The notes under the pieces are model-generated. The model was not told the origin of the DNA. It made no database searches and saw only the letters and a program-made list of their open reading frames with translations. A DNA stretch of 64,000 bases from DATBGO01 sp036558005. GTDB lineage: Bacteria; Actinomycetota; Actinomycetes; Streptosporangiales; Streptosporangiaceae. Position 1 is the first letter of the stretch. Each line of letters starts with the position of its first letter. Location of the stretch: contig DATBGO010000350.1 of the NCBI GenBank assembly GCA_036558005.1, forward strand, positions 14,897 to 78,896, written 5' to 3'. Made by a program: the position numbers and the translations under genes. This document shows, piece by piece, positions 51,699 through 59,636 of the stretch.

Positions 51699-53429
51699 GT
51701 GTTCGAGACACTTTCCGACCGACTGACCCAGGTCTTCTCCATGCTGCGCGGCCACGGCAGGCTGTCCGCGGCCGACATCGACGCGACCTGCCGCGAGATC
51801 AGGATCGCGCTGCTGGAGGCCGACGTCGCCCTGCCGGTGGTCCGGCAGTTCATCGCCCGGGTCAAGGAGCGGGCGTCCGGCGAGGAGGTGTCGGCCGCGC
51901 TCAACCCGGCGCAGCAGGTCATCAAGATCGTCAATGAAGAGCTGGTCGAGATCCTGGGCGGCGAGGAGCGGCGGCTACGGTTCGCCAAGGTCTCGCCCAC
52001 CGTGATCATGCTCGCCGGGCTGCAGGGCTCAGGAAAGACCAGCCTGGCCGCCAAGCTCGGGCTGTGGCTGAAGAACCAGGGCAACACCCCGATGCTGGTC
52101 GCCGCTGACCTGCAGCGGCCCGGGGCAGTGCAGCAGCTGCAGGTGCTCGGCGAGCGGGCCGGGGTGCCGGTGTTCGCCCCCGAGCCCGGTGACGGGGTGG
52201 GCGACCCGGTGCCGGTGGCCAGGCAGTCGGTCGAGGAAGCCCGCCGCCGGATGCAGAACATCGTGATCATCGACACCGCGGGCCGGCTGGGCATCGACGA
52301 GGAGATGATGGCGCAGGCCGCCGCGATCAGGGACGCGGTCGACCCGGACGAGATCCTGTTCGTGGTCGACGCGATGATCGGCCAGGACGCGGTGACGACC
52401 GCGCAGGCGTTCCTGGACGGCGTCGGGTTCGACGGGGTCGCGCTGGCCAAGCTGGACGGCGACGCCAGGGGCGGCGCGGCGCTGTCCATCGCGCAGGTCA
52501 CCGGGCGGCCGGTGATGTTCGCCTCGTCCGGTGAGAAGCTCGAGGACTTCGACCTGTTCCACCCCGACCGGATGGCCTCGCGCATCCTGGACCTGGGTGA
52601 CGTGCTGACCCTGATCGAGCAGGCCGAGCGGACCTTCGACGCCGACCAGGCCGCCTCGATGGCCGGCAAGCTCACCTCCGGTGAGGGCTTCACCCTGGAG
52701 GACTTCGTCGAGCAACTGGCGATGGTCCGCAAGCTCGGGCCGATCGGCAACCTGCTCGGCATGCTGCCAGGCGCCGCGCAGAACCGTGAGCTGCTCAGCC
52801 AGGTCAGCGACAAGGACCTGGACCGGGCGGCGGCGATCGTCAACTCGATGACCCCGGAGGAACGCCGCAACCCCAAGATGATCAACGGGTCGCGGCGGGC
52901 CCGGATCGCGGCGGGTGCGGGCGTGTCGGTCGGCGAGGTGTCGTCCCTGATCACCCGGTTCCTCGAAGGCACCAAGATGATGCGCCAGATGATGGGCAAC
53001 ATGCCGGGCATGCGCAAGGCCGGGCAGAAGTCCGCCCGGGCGAAGGCGAAGAAGAAGGGCAAGGGCGGCGGCCGCGGCGGGGCGTCTGGCCGCGGCGGCC
53101 GGTCCGGCAGCGGCCGGCCAGGCGACGGGCGGTCCGGCGACGGCCGCTCCGGCGACGGGCGGCAGGGGGACGGGCAGCCCGGAGCGGACAGCCCGGCGGC
53201 CGGCGGCACCGCCGGGGCGGGCAGCGGCCGGGGCAGCGGCGGGCTGCCGCCGGGGTTCGGCAAGGGGCCTGGCGGGGGGTTCGGCGGGCTGCCCGGGCTT
53301 GGCGGAAAGGACGGCCCGGCGGCGATGCCGCCCGGGCGCGGCTGGTCCGGCCCGTCGCCCAGCCTGCCGCCCGGGCTGCGCGGCGGGCCGCCCGGCCGGC
53401 GCGGCAAGCCCGGCAAGAAGGGCCGGTGA
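51699..53429 (+). CDS. ffh: Signal recognition particle protein Ffh
   Basis: A 576-residue SRP GTPase. The N domain starts FETLSDRLTQVFSMLRG, the G domain has GLQGSGKTSLAAKLG, DTAGRLGIDEEM and AKLDGDARGGAALS, and the M domain has the methionine-rich MMRQMMGNMPGM. It binds signal sequences and 4.5S RNA and docks to FtsY. The GTG start gives the family N-terminus. Residues from about 450 on are a Gly/Arg/Pro-rich tail of about 125 residues with PGDGRSGDG units; most relatives end near 515-520. The antisense strand is open over almost the whole gene but is not a gene. Confidence 0.97.
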   Translation: MFETLSDRLTQVFSMLRGHGRLSAADIDATCREIRIALLEADVALPVVRQFIARVKERASGEEVSAALNPAQQVIKIVNEELVEILGGEERRLRFAKVSPTVIMLAGLQGSGKTSLAAKLGLWLKNQGNTPMLVAADLQRPGAVQQLQVLGERAGVPVFAPEPGDGVGDPVPVARQSVEEARRRMQNIVIIDTAGRLGIDEEMMAQAAAIRDAVDPDEILFVVDAMIGQDAVTTAQAFLDGVGFDGVALAKLDGDARGGAALSIAQVTGRPVMFASSGEKLEDFDLFHPDRMASRILDLGDVLTLIEQAERTFDADQAASMAGKLTSGEGFTLEDFVEQLAMVRKLGPIGNLLGMLPGAAQNRELLSQVSDKDLDRAAAIVNSMTPEERRNPKMINGSRRARIAAGAGVSVGEVSSLITRFLEGTKMMRQMMGNMPGMRKAGQKSARAKAKKKGKGGGRGGASGRGGRSGSGRPGDGRSGDGRSGDGRQGDGQPGADSPAAGGTAGAGSGRGSGGLPPGFGKGPGGGFGGLPGLGGKDGPAAMPPGRGWSGPSPSLPPGLRGGPPGRRGKPGKKGR

Positions 53430-53590
53430 TTACGTCCTCACCGCCGACGTCTGGCAGAATGTGACAGCTACCACCTGCTCCGCGAGGCCCTCTAACCGTC
53501 GCTGAGCCGGATCCATGCGGGCAGCGCCGCCGGTCCCCACCCGGCCAGGCCGCCGCCCGCGCCCTAATCCGCTGGGAGAAGACCACAGCC

Positions 53591-54562
53591 GTGGCTGTAA
53601 AGATCAAGCTCAAGCGCCTTGGCAAGATCCGGGCGCCGTACTACCGGATCGTCGTCGCCGACGCCCGGACTAAGCGTGACGGGCGGGCGATCGAGGAGAT
53701 CGGTAAATACCACCCGAAGGCTGAGCCATCGTTCATCGAGGTTGACTCTGAGCGGGCTCAGCACTGGCTGTCGGTAGGGGCGCAGCCAACCGACCCGGTC
53801 AGGAAGATCCTGGAGATCACCGGCGACTGGCAGAAGTTCAAGGGCCTGCCGGGCACCGAGGGGACCCTGCGGTCCCCGGCGCCGCGGCCGGACCGGAAAG
53901 CGGCGTTCGCCGCCGCGGTGTCGGAGACGCTCACCGACGGATCGACCACGTCCAAGGCGCGGACCAGGACCAAGGCCGACGGCAAGGACGCCGACGGGGC
54001 CGCCAAGGGCGGCAAGCCGGCCAGGTCGAAGGGCTCGGCCGGCGCCAAGGCTGACGCTGGCGGCAAGGCTGACGCTGGCAAGGCCCAGGCTGCTAAGGCC
54101 GATGCTGGGGCCGGCAAAGCTGACGCTGGCAAGGCCAAGGCTGAGGCTGGCAAGGCAGAGGCTGGTAAGGCTGACGCTGGCAAGGCCAAGGCTGAGGCTG
54201 GCAAGGCTGACGCTGGCGGCAAGGCTGACGCTGGCAAGGCCCAGGCTGCTAAGGCCGATGCTGGGGCTGGCGAGGCCGCCGACACGGCCAAGGCCGAGGC
54301 TGGCGGGGACGCGCCCGGCGGGACCAAGGCCAGGCAGTCCAAGGCTCCCGGGGACCAGGCGAAGAAGGATGCCAGTCCCAAGGCCAAGGACGGCGACGCC
54401 AAGGACGGCGACGGTGCCAGCAAGGGGGACGATGCCGGCAAAGCCGACAGTGCCGGCAAAGCTCACAGTGCCGGCAAAGCCGACAGTGCCGGCAAAGCCG
54501 ACAGTGCCGGCGAAGGCGACAGTGCGGCCGCCGCGGTGACGGAACCGGACAGCGGGGCCTGA
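53591..54562 (+). CDS. rpsP: 30S ribosomal protein S16 with giant repeat tail
   Basis: Residues 1-115 are a normal S16: MAVKIKLKRLGKIRAPYYRI, VVADARTKRDGRAIEEIG, HPKAEPSFIEVD and the GAQPTDPVRKIL segment. The rest, about 205 residues, is a Lys/Ala/Asp/Gly low-complexity tail of KADAG, KAEAG and AGKADS units, basic and like histone H1 in composition. S16 is usually 80-150 residues. The tail uses GCT alanine codons, rare elsewhere here. The start is a GTG with GGGAGAAG upstream. Order rpsP-khpA-rimM-trmD-rplS is conserved. Confidence 0.95.
   Translation: MAVKIKLKRLGKIRAPYYRIVVADARTKRDGRAIEEIGKYHPKAEPSFIEVDSERAQHWLSVGAQPTDPVRKILEITGDWQKFKGLPGTEGTLRSPAPRPDRKAAFAAAVSETLTDGSTTSKARTRTKADGKDADGAAKGGKPARSKGSAGAKADAGGKADAGKAQAAKADAGAGKADAGKAKAEAGKAEAGKADAGKAKAEAGKADAGGKADAGKAQAAKADAGAGEAADTAKAEAGGDAPGGTKARQSKAPGDQAKKDASPKAKDGDAKDGDGASKGDDAGKADSAGKAHSAGKADSAGKADSAGEGDSAAAAVTEPDSGA
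54046..54266 (+). repeat. 65 bp perfect direct repeat inside rpsP
   Basis: The 65 bases at 54046-54110 are identical to those at 54202-54266, an offset of 156 bp or 52 codons. Each copy starts caaggctgacgctgg and ends gccgatgctgggg. The segment between them has related KADAGKAKAEAG units. A recent in-frame duplication is the simplest explanation. Confidence 0.95.
54434..54523 (+). repeat. Five 18 bp tandem repeats at the end of rpsP
   Basis: Five consecutive units of 18 bp, gccggcaaagccgacagt, with single-base differences, encode AGKADS hexapeptides at the C-terminus of S16. Confidence 0.95.
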
Positions 54563-54563
54563 C

Positions 54564-54806
54564 GTGCTCGAAGAGGCCCTGGAGCACCTCGTCAGGGGGA
54601 TCGTCGAGTTCCCCGATGACGTGCGGGTGGAGAGCCGGGGGCTGCGCCGGGGCCGGGTGCTTGAGGTCCGGGTGCATCCCGAGGATCTCGGCAAGGTGAT
54701 CGGCCGCGGCGGCCGGACGGCCAAGGCGCTGCGGACGGTCATCGGGTCGCTGGCCGGCAACGCCTACGTCCGGGTCGACCTGCTGGACACCGACGAGATC
54801 CGCTAG
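54564..54806 (+). CDS. khpA: KH-domain RNA-binding protein KhpA
   Basis: An 80-residue protein with one KH domain; the GxxG loop is GRGG at 47-50 (GKVIGRGGRTAKALR). It binds RNA and is found between rpsP and rimM in most Gram-positive genomes. In firmicutes KhpA with KhpB affects cell elongation and small-RNA regulation. The GTG lies one base after the rpsP stop. The next gene, rimM, begins 5 bp after its stop. Confidence 0.93.
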   Translation: MLEEALEHLVRGIVEFPDDVRVESRGLRRGRVLEVRVHPEDLGKVIGRGGRTAKALRTVIGSLAGNAYVRVDLLDTDEIR

Positions 54807-54811
54807 GCAGC

Positions 54812-55327
54812 ATGCAGCTGGTCGTCGGCCGGGTGGGGCGCCCGCACGGGCTGCGCGGCGAGCTGACGGTCGAGGTGCGCACCGACGACCCGCAGGCCCG
54901 GTTCGCGGCGGGCACCGTCCTGGCGACGGAGCCCGCCGCCCGCGGCCCGCTCACGGTCGCCTCGGCCCGGTGGCACTCGGGCCGGCTGCTGCTTGCCTTC
55001 GCCGGGTACCAGGACCGGACGGCGGCCGAGGACCTGCGCGATACCCTGCTGGTGGTCGACTCGGGCGAGCTGGACGACCCGGCTGACCCGGACGAGTTCT
55101 ATGATCACCAGCTAATCGGGCTGGTCGCGTGGACGGTGACGGGCGAGCAGGTCGGCGTGGTGGCCGACGTGCTGCATCACGGGCAGGACCTGCTGGTGAT
55201 CCGGCCGGCCGGCGGCCAGCAGGAGATACTCGTCCCGTTCGTCGCCGCCATCGTCCCCGAGGTCGACGTGGCGGCCGGGCGGCTGACCATCGACCCGCCA
55301 GCTGGCCTGCTCGATCCGGCCAGCTAG
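54812..55327 (+). CDS. rimM: Ribosome maturation factor RimM
   Basis: A 171-residue 30S assembly factor that binds S19. VGRVGRPHGLRGELTVEV opens the N-terminal domain; YQDRTAAEDLR follows, and the PRC-barrel domain has YDHQLIGLVAW and VPFVAAIVPEVDVAAGRL. Motifs and length are typical. It is in the rpsP-khpA-rimM-trmD series with a 15 bp gap to trmD. Confidence 0.96.
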   Translation: MQLVVGRVGRPHGLRGELTVEVRTDDPQARFAAGTVLATEPAARGPLTVASARWHSGRLLLAFAGYQDRTAAEDLRDTLLVVDSGELDDPADPDEFYDHQLIGLVAWTVTGEQVGVVADVLHHGQDLLVIRPAGGQQEILVPFVAAIVPEVDVAAGRLTIDPPAGLLDPAS

Positions 55328-55342
55328 GCAGGAGGCCACGCC

Positions 55343-56122
55343 GTGCGCATTGACATCATCACCATCTTCCCCGAGTACTTCGCGCCGCTGGCGGTGTCGC
55401 TGATCGGGAAGGCGGCGCAGCGCGGCGAGATCACCTTCGGCGTGCACGACCTGCGGACCTGGACGCGGGACGTGCACCACTCGGTGGACGACACCCCGTT
55501 CGGCGGCGGGCCGGGAATGGTCATGCGGCCAGAGCCGTGGGGCGAGGCGCTCGACGCCGTGCTCCCGGACGGCCCGGCCGCCCGGCTGGTCATCCCTGCC
55601 CCGTCCGGGACCCCGTTCACCCAGGCGACGGCCGCCGAGTACGCGCGGCTGGAGCACCTGGTGTTCGCCTGCGGCCGGTACGAGGGCATCGACGCGAGGG
55701 TGGCTGAGGAGGCCAGCGCCAGGATCGCCGTCGACGAGGTCAGCATCGGGGACTACGTGCTGGCCGGCGCCGAGGCGGCGGTGCTGGTGATGGTCGAGGC
55801 GGTGTGCAGGCTGCTGCCCGGCGTGCTGGGCAACGCCGATTCCGCGGCCGATGACTCTTTCGGCGACGGCACCGGGGCCGGGCTGCTCGAAGGCCCGTCT
55901 TACACCAGGCCCAGGATCTGGCGCGGCCGTGAGGTTCCCGGGGTGCTGCTGTCGGGCGATCACGCCGCGATCGCGCGCTGGCGCCGGGACGCGGCGCTGC
56001 GCAAGACCGCCGCTAACCGGCCCGACCTCGCCGCTCGGCTCGCGCCGGGGCTCGACGCCAGGGACCAGCAGGTGCTGTCGGAGGCTGGTTTTCCGGTCAG
56101 CGGCAAAGGTGTGGCACACTAA
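55343..56122 (+). CDS. trmD: tRNA (guanine(37)-N(1))-methyltransferase
   Basis: A 259-residue SPOUT-fold enzyme methylating G37 of tRNAs to prevent frameshifting. MRIDIITIFPEYF begins the protein, HHSVDDTPFGGGPGMVM and ACGRYEGIDARV form the SAM knot, and SIGDYVLAGAEAAVLVMVEA follows. The C-terminal part has GLLEGPSYTRPRIWRG. The start is a GTG preceded by GGAGG. The rplS gene follows after 122 bp. Confidence 0.97.
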   Translation: MRIDIITIFPEYFAPLAVSLIGKAAQRGEITFGVHDLRTWTRDVHHSVDDTPFGGGPGMVMRPEPWGEALDAVLPDGPAARLVIPAPSGTPFTQATAAEYARLEHLVFACGRYEGIDARVAEEASARIAVDEVSIGDYVLAGAEAAVLVMVEAVCRLLPGVLGNADSAADDSFGDGTGAGLLEGPSYTRPRIWRGREVPGVLLSGDHAAIARWRRDAALRKTAANRPDLAARLAPGLDARDQQVLSEAGFPVSGKGVAH

Positions 56123-56244
56123 AAGCCGCCGTCCTAACGCCGGACCCCATCCGCCTGGGCGAGGCCGGGCTGCTCCCGGCGCCATACTGACCGATTCAGC
56201 GCGTTCGCAGGCGTGCGCGTAAAGATGATCGAGGACACACAGCG

Positions 56245-56604
56245 ATGCACACCGCGATTGCCGAGCTGGAGCAGGCGCAGATCCGATCCGACATACCCGA
56301 CTTCAGGCCGGGCGACACGCTGAAGGTGCACGTGCGGGTCAAGGAGGGCAGCCGGTCCAGGATCCAGGTCTTCCAGGGGGTCGCCATCCGCAGGCAGGGC
56401 GGCGGAGCGCGGGAGACGTTCACGGTCCGCAAGGTCAGCTACGGTGTCGGCGTCGAGCGGACGTTCCCGGTGCACAGCCCGTCCCTGGACAAGATCGAGA
56501 TCGTGACCCGCGGCCGGGTGCGCCGGGCCAAGCTGTACTACCTGCGCTCGCTGCGCGGCCGTGCGGCCAGGATCAAGGAACGGCGCGAGCAGTCGGCCCG
56601 CTAG
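56245..56604 (+). CDS. rplS: 50S ribosomal protein L19
   Basis: A 119-residue ribosomal protein at the 30S-50S interface. PDFRPGDTLKVHVRVKEG and RIQVFQGVAIRRQGGG and the C-terminal VRRAKLYYLRSLRGRAARIKE are canonical. The 122 bp leader separates it from trmD and may hold a promoter or an L19 leader structure; none was recognised with confidence. lepB follows. Confidence 0.97.
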   Translation: MHTAIAELEQAQIRSDIPDFRPGDTLKVHVRVKEGSRSRIQVFQGVAIRRQGGGARETFTVRKVSYGVGVERTFPVHSPSLDKIEIVTRGRVRRAKLYYLRSLRGRAARIKERREQSAR

Positions 56605-56738
56605 GCAGGGGCGTAACCAGGTGGCCGGCCAGGTTCGGCCCGACAACGGTGCGTCCAGGCGGCGGCGCGCGCCGGTCCGGCGCGCCGCGGCCGTGGCAGC
56701 GGTTAGCGAGCCGGTCCGCGGCGCTAGGCTCGAAGCCG

Positions 56739-57740
56739 ATGAATGACGACCAGAGCGCGCGTGAGCCTGCCCTCACCGAGGAGGGCGCGCCGGGCGGGAC
56801 CGGCCAGCCGGTCAGCACTGAGCAGGGCCAGGGGGAACCAGGCCAGGAGCTGAAGGATTCGCCGATGGCAGGCACGGCCGGGCCGGACGAGGCAGCCGGG
56901 CCGGGGGGCGAGAAGTCAGCCAAGTCCCGGTCATTCTGGCGAGAGCTGCCGGTCCTGATCGTCGTGGCGCTGGTGATCGCGCTGGTCATCAAGTCTTTCG
57001 TGGTGCAAGCGTTCTACATCCCATCGTCGTCGATGGAGAACACGCTCGACATCGGCGACAAGGTGCTGGTGAACAAGCTGGTTTACCACTTCCGCTCGAT
57101 CGAGCCTGGCGACATCATCGTCTTCAACGGCAGCGGCTCGTGGGACCCGGTCACCCCCGGTGAGCCCGGTCCCTCCAACCCGCTGGCCCGGGCCTACGAC
57201 GACACCCTGGGCAAGCTGTTCAAGTCGATCGTGGAGTTGTTCGGCACCGCGCCTGGCCAGCACGACTACATCAAGCGGGTGATCGGCGTCGCCGGTGACC
57301 ATGTCGCCTGCTGCAACGCACACGGCCAGGTGACCGTCAACGGGGTGGCGCTGCAGGAGGGCTCGTACCTGTTCCCCGGGAACGTGCCGTCGGCCAGCAA
57401 GTTCAGCATCACGGTGCCACCGGGCCGGCTGTGGGTGATGGGCGATCACCGCGGGGTATCCGCTGACTCGCGCTACCACCCGGGTTCCCCTGGTAACGGG
57501 ACCATCCCGGTCAACCAGGTGGTCGGCCGGGCATTCATGATCGTCTGGCCGGTGAGCCGGTGGCGCATCCTGCCGATACCGGCAACCTTCCACCAGCACG
57601 GGATCAGCCAGGTCGCCGCGGCCGCGATGAGCGTGGCGGGGCCGGCCGGACAGTACCTGCCGCTGGGCGCCGGCTTCGCCGCCGCCGTGCCGCTGACCTG
57701 GCTGCGGCGCAGGCTGCGCCGGCGGCTGAGGCGCCGGTGA
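56739..57740 (+). CDS. lepB: Signal peptidase I
   Basis: A 333-residue membrane protease that removes signal peptides outside the membrane. A 68-residue cytosolic head precedes the membrane segment at about 70-92. The catalytic serine is Ser98 in IPSSSMENTL, the lysine lies in YIKRVIGVAGD near 179, and VMGDHRGVSADSR is box E. The C-terminus has a second hydrophobic segment followed by a very basic end (RRRLRRRLRRR). The ATG at 56739 is preferred to an in-frame start at 56649. The position between rplS and rnhB is conserved. Confidence 0.94.
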   Translation: MNDDQSAREPALTEEGAPGGTGQPVSTEQGQGEPGQELKDSPMAGTAGPDEAAGPGGEKSAKSRSFWRELPVLIVVALVIALVIKSFVVQAFYIPSSSMENTLDIGDKVLVNKLVYHFRSIEPGDIIVFNGSGSWDPVTPGEPGPSNPLARAYDDTLGKLFKSIVELFGTAPGQHDYIKRVIGVAGDHVACCNAHGQVTVNGVALQEGSYLFPGNVPSASKFSITVPPGRLWVMGDHRGVSADSRYHPGSPGNGTIPVNQVVGRAFMIVWPVSRWRILPIPATFHQHGISQVAAAAMSVAGPAGQYLPLGAGFAAAVPLTWLRRRLRRRLRRR

Positions 57741-57744
57741 CGCC

Positions 57745-58629
57745 GTGCAGGCGCTTGCTTGGCGGCATCCGGGTTACACCCCCCGGCGCTCCGCTGGACT
57801 GATGGGATACGAGCGGGTCCTGGCCAGGGCCGGGCTCGGCCCTGTGGCGGGGATCGACGAGGCGGGCCGCGGCGCCTGCGCCGGCCCGCTGGTGGTCGCC
57901 GCCGTGACGCTCAACCCGCGGCGCGCGGCCCGCTGCACCGACCTGGCCGACTCCAAGATGCTCACCGCACCGGTCCGCGAGGCGGCCTACGACCAGGTCA
58001 TGGACGCGGCGCTGGCCTGGCACGTGGTGGTGATCCCGGCCGCCGACATCGACAGGACCGGGCTGCACGTCTGCAACGTGGCCGGCATGCGCCGGGCGCT
58101 GGCCGGGCTGACCCCGCGGCCCGCGTACGTGCTCACCGACGGGTTCCCGGTGCGCGGCCTGGCCGTGCCGGCCCTGGCGATGTGGAAGGGCGATCAGGTC
58201 GCGGCTTGCGTGGCGGCCGCGTCGGTGGTCGCCAAGGTGACCAGGGACCGGATCATGCGCAGCCTGCACGCCGAGTACCCCGAATACGGATTCGCCCGGC
58301 ATAAGGGATATTCCACCCGCGGTCACATGCGGGCACTGACCGACCATGGCCCGTGCCCGGAGCACCGCAGGTCGTTCGCCAACGTGACCGGGGCTGGCCG
58401 CGGCCTGGCCGGTCTCGCTGACCTTCCGGCCGACCTGGCCGCCGACGTGGCCGCGGGCCTGACAGCTGGCGAGGCGGCCGGGCTGACGGCTGATGAGGCG
58501 GCCGGCCTGGCGGCTGGCGAGGCGGCCGGGCTTGAGCCGGGGACCCAGTCCCCGCCGCCGTGCGGGGACGCTGAACCGCGGCCGGATGAGCTGGCAGAGG
58601 TGCTGCTCACCACCGGACCGGGTAGCTGA
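57745..58629 (+). CDS. rnhB: Ribonuclease HII
   Basis: A 294-residue nuclease that removes ribonucleotides from DNA. Asp38 and Glu39 in GIDEAGRGACAGPLV begin the catalytic site, VLTDGFPV and ACVAAASVVAKVTRDR follow. GTG at 57745 is preferred because the RRSAGLMGYERVL segment before the active site resembles that of relatives; ATG 57802 is the alternative. The last 75 residues include Ala/Gly/Glu repeats of eight residues (AAGLTAGE type), encoded by 24 bp tandem units around 58452-58547. Confidence 0.93.
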   Translation: MQALAWRHPGYTPRRSAGLMGYERVLARAGLGPVAGIDEAGRGACAGPLVVAAVTLNPRRAARCTDLADSKMLTAPVREAAYDQVMDAALAWHVVVIPAADIDRTGLHVCNVAGMRRALAGLTPRPAYVLTDGFPVRGLAVPALAMWKGDQVAACVAAASVVAKVTRDRIMRSLHAEYPEYGFARHKGYSTRGHMRALTDHGPCPEHRRSFANVTGAGRGLAGLADLPADLAADVAAGLTAGEAAGLTADEAAGLAAGEAAGLEPGTQSPPPCGDAEPRPDELAEVLLTTGPGS

Positions 58630-58716
58630 GCCGGAGAAAGGTCTTATGGTTGACCTCATCCGGGCCGTCTGCCGCGGCCTGGCCCGGCCCCGCGACGCCG
58701 GAGCGGAGGGGAGCAC

Positions 58717-59031
58717 ATGAGCGCCGAGGATCTCGAGAAGTACGAGACTGAGATGGAGCTGCAGCTCTATCGCGAATACCGCGATGTGGTCGGCCTGTTC
58801 AGCCATGTGGTCGAGACCGAGCGCAGGTTTTACCTCACCAACTCCGTCGAGCTCACGCCGCGCACGGCCGACAACGGCGAGGTGTACTTCGAGGTCACTA
58901 TGCAGGACGCCTGGGTTTGGGATATGTACCGGCCTGCGCGTTTCGTTAAGAATGTGAGGGTTGTCACGTTCAAGGACGTCAACGTCGAGGAACTCGCCAA
59001 GAGCGACCTGCAGTTGCCCGAGGACAAGTAG
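58717..59031 (+). CDS. DUF2469 domain protein
   Basis: A 104-residue acidic cytosolic protein found throughout actinobacteria between rnhB and yraN. MSAEDLEKYETEMELQLYRE and NSVELTPRTADNGEVYFEV, and YRPARFVKNVRVVTFKDVNVEEL, are the conserved blocks. Its function is not known to me. The ATG is preceded by GGAGGGGAG. The 248 bp after it up to yraN have no gene and are Pro/Gly/Arg-coding in every frame. Confidence 0.93.
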   Translation: MSAEDLEKYETEMELQLYREYRDVVGLFSHVVETERRFYLTNSVELTPRTADNGEVYFEVTMQDAWVWDMYRPARFVKNVRVVTFKDVNVEELAKSDLQLPEDK

Positions 59032-59279
59032 TCCCGCCGCCGCCCGTCCTGTCCTGAGCCCGGCTCCCGCCCGCCCAGGCGGTGTCGCGGGATCCGGTGC
59101 CGCCGCGGGAACCGGTGCCGGCGCGGGCTCCGGCGCCGGGCCATCGAAGCATCCGGCACCGACAGTCCCGCTGGCCGGTCCACATCCGGCCCGGCCGCGC
59201 CCGCCCGGCCGCACACCCGCGGTGCGGGCCCAGCGCCGGCCCGCCGCCTCAGCCAGCCTCGTAACCGGAGGTGGTGAGG

Positions 59280-59636
59280 TTGAACGCCAAGGATGTGCTG
59301 GGCAGGCAGGGCGAGCAGGCCGCGGCGGAGCATCTGCTCCAGGACGGTTACCGGATCCTGGCCCGGAACTGGCGGTGTTCCGAAGGCGAATTAGACATCG
59401 TCGCCGCCCAGCGCAGGACGCTGGTCGTCTGCGAGGTGAAGACCCGGACGGACGCCAGGTTCGGCACCCCGCTGGAGGCCATCACCCGGCAGAAGCGAAG
59501 CCGGCTGCGGCGGCTCGCGGTCCGCTGGGTGATCGCGCACGGCGTGCTATTCGACGAGATCCGGATCGACGTGATCGGCGTCATGAAGGACCGCGGCGGC
59601 GGGTTCACGATCGAGCACGTCCGGGGGGTGGGCTAG
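59280..59636 (+). CDS. yraN: YraN family protein (UPF0102)
   Basis: A 118-residue predicted nuclease-fold protein, with LGRQGEQAAAEHLLQDGYRI, the acidic EGELDIVA and VCEVKTRTDARFG that match the PD-(D/E)xK pattern. The TTG at 59280 is chosen: GGAGG lies eight bases upstream and the product begins MNAKDVLGRQGE as in relatives; GTGs at 59271 and 59274 are alternatives. The stop is immediately followed by the yifB GTG. Confidence 0.92.
   Translation: MNAKDVLGRQGEQAAAEHLLQDGYRILARNWRCSEGELDIVAAQRRTLVVCEVKTRTDARFGTPLEAITRQKRSRLRRLAVRWVIAHGVLFDEIRIDVIGVMKDRGGGFTIEHVRGVG

Noticed and set aside
51614..53416. Antisense open frame of 600 codons opposite ffh
   Set aside because: The sense gene is a complete Ffh; the antisense product is Pro/Arg/Ser repeats mirroring the glycine-rich tail.
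57604..59214. Antisense frame of 536 codons opposite lepB, rnhB and the DUF2469 gene
   Set aside because: All three sense genes are conserved; the antisense product has no recognisable family.
59032..59279. Possible gene between the DUF2469 gene and yraN
   Set aside because: All frames give Pro/Ala/Gly/Arg low-complexity sequence with no start or ribosome-binding site.
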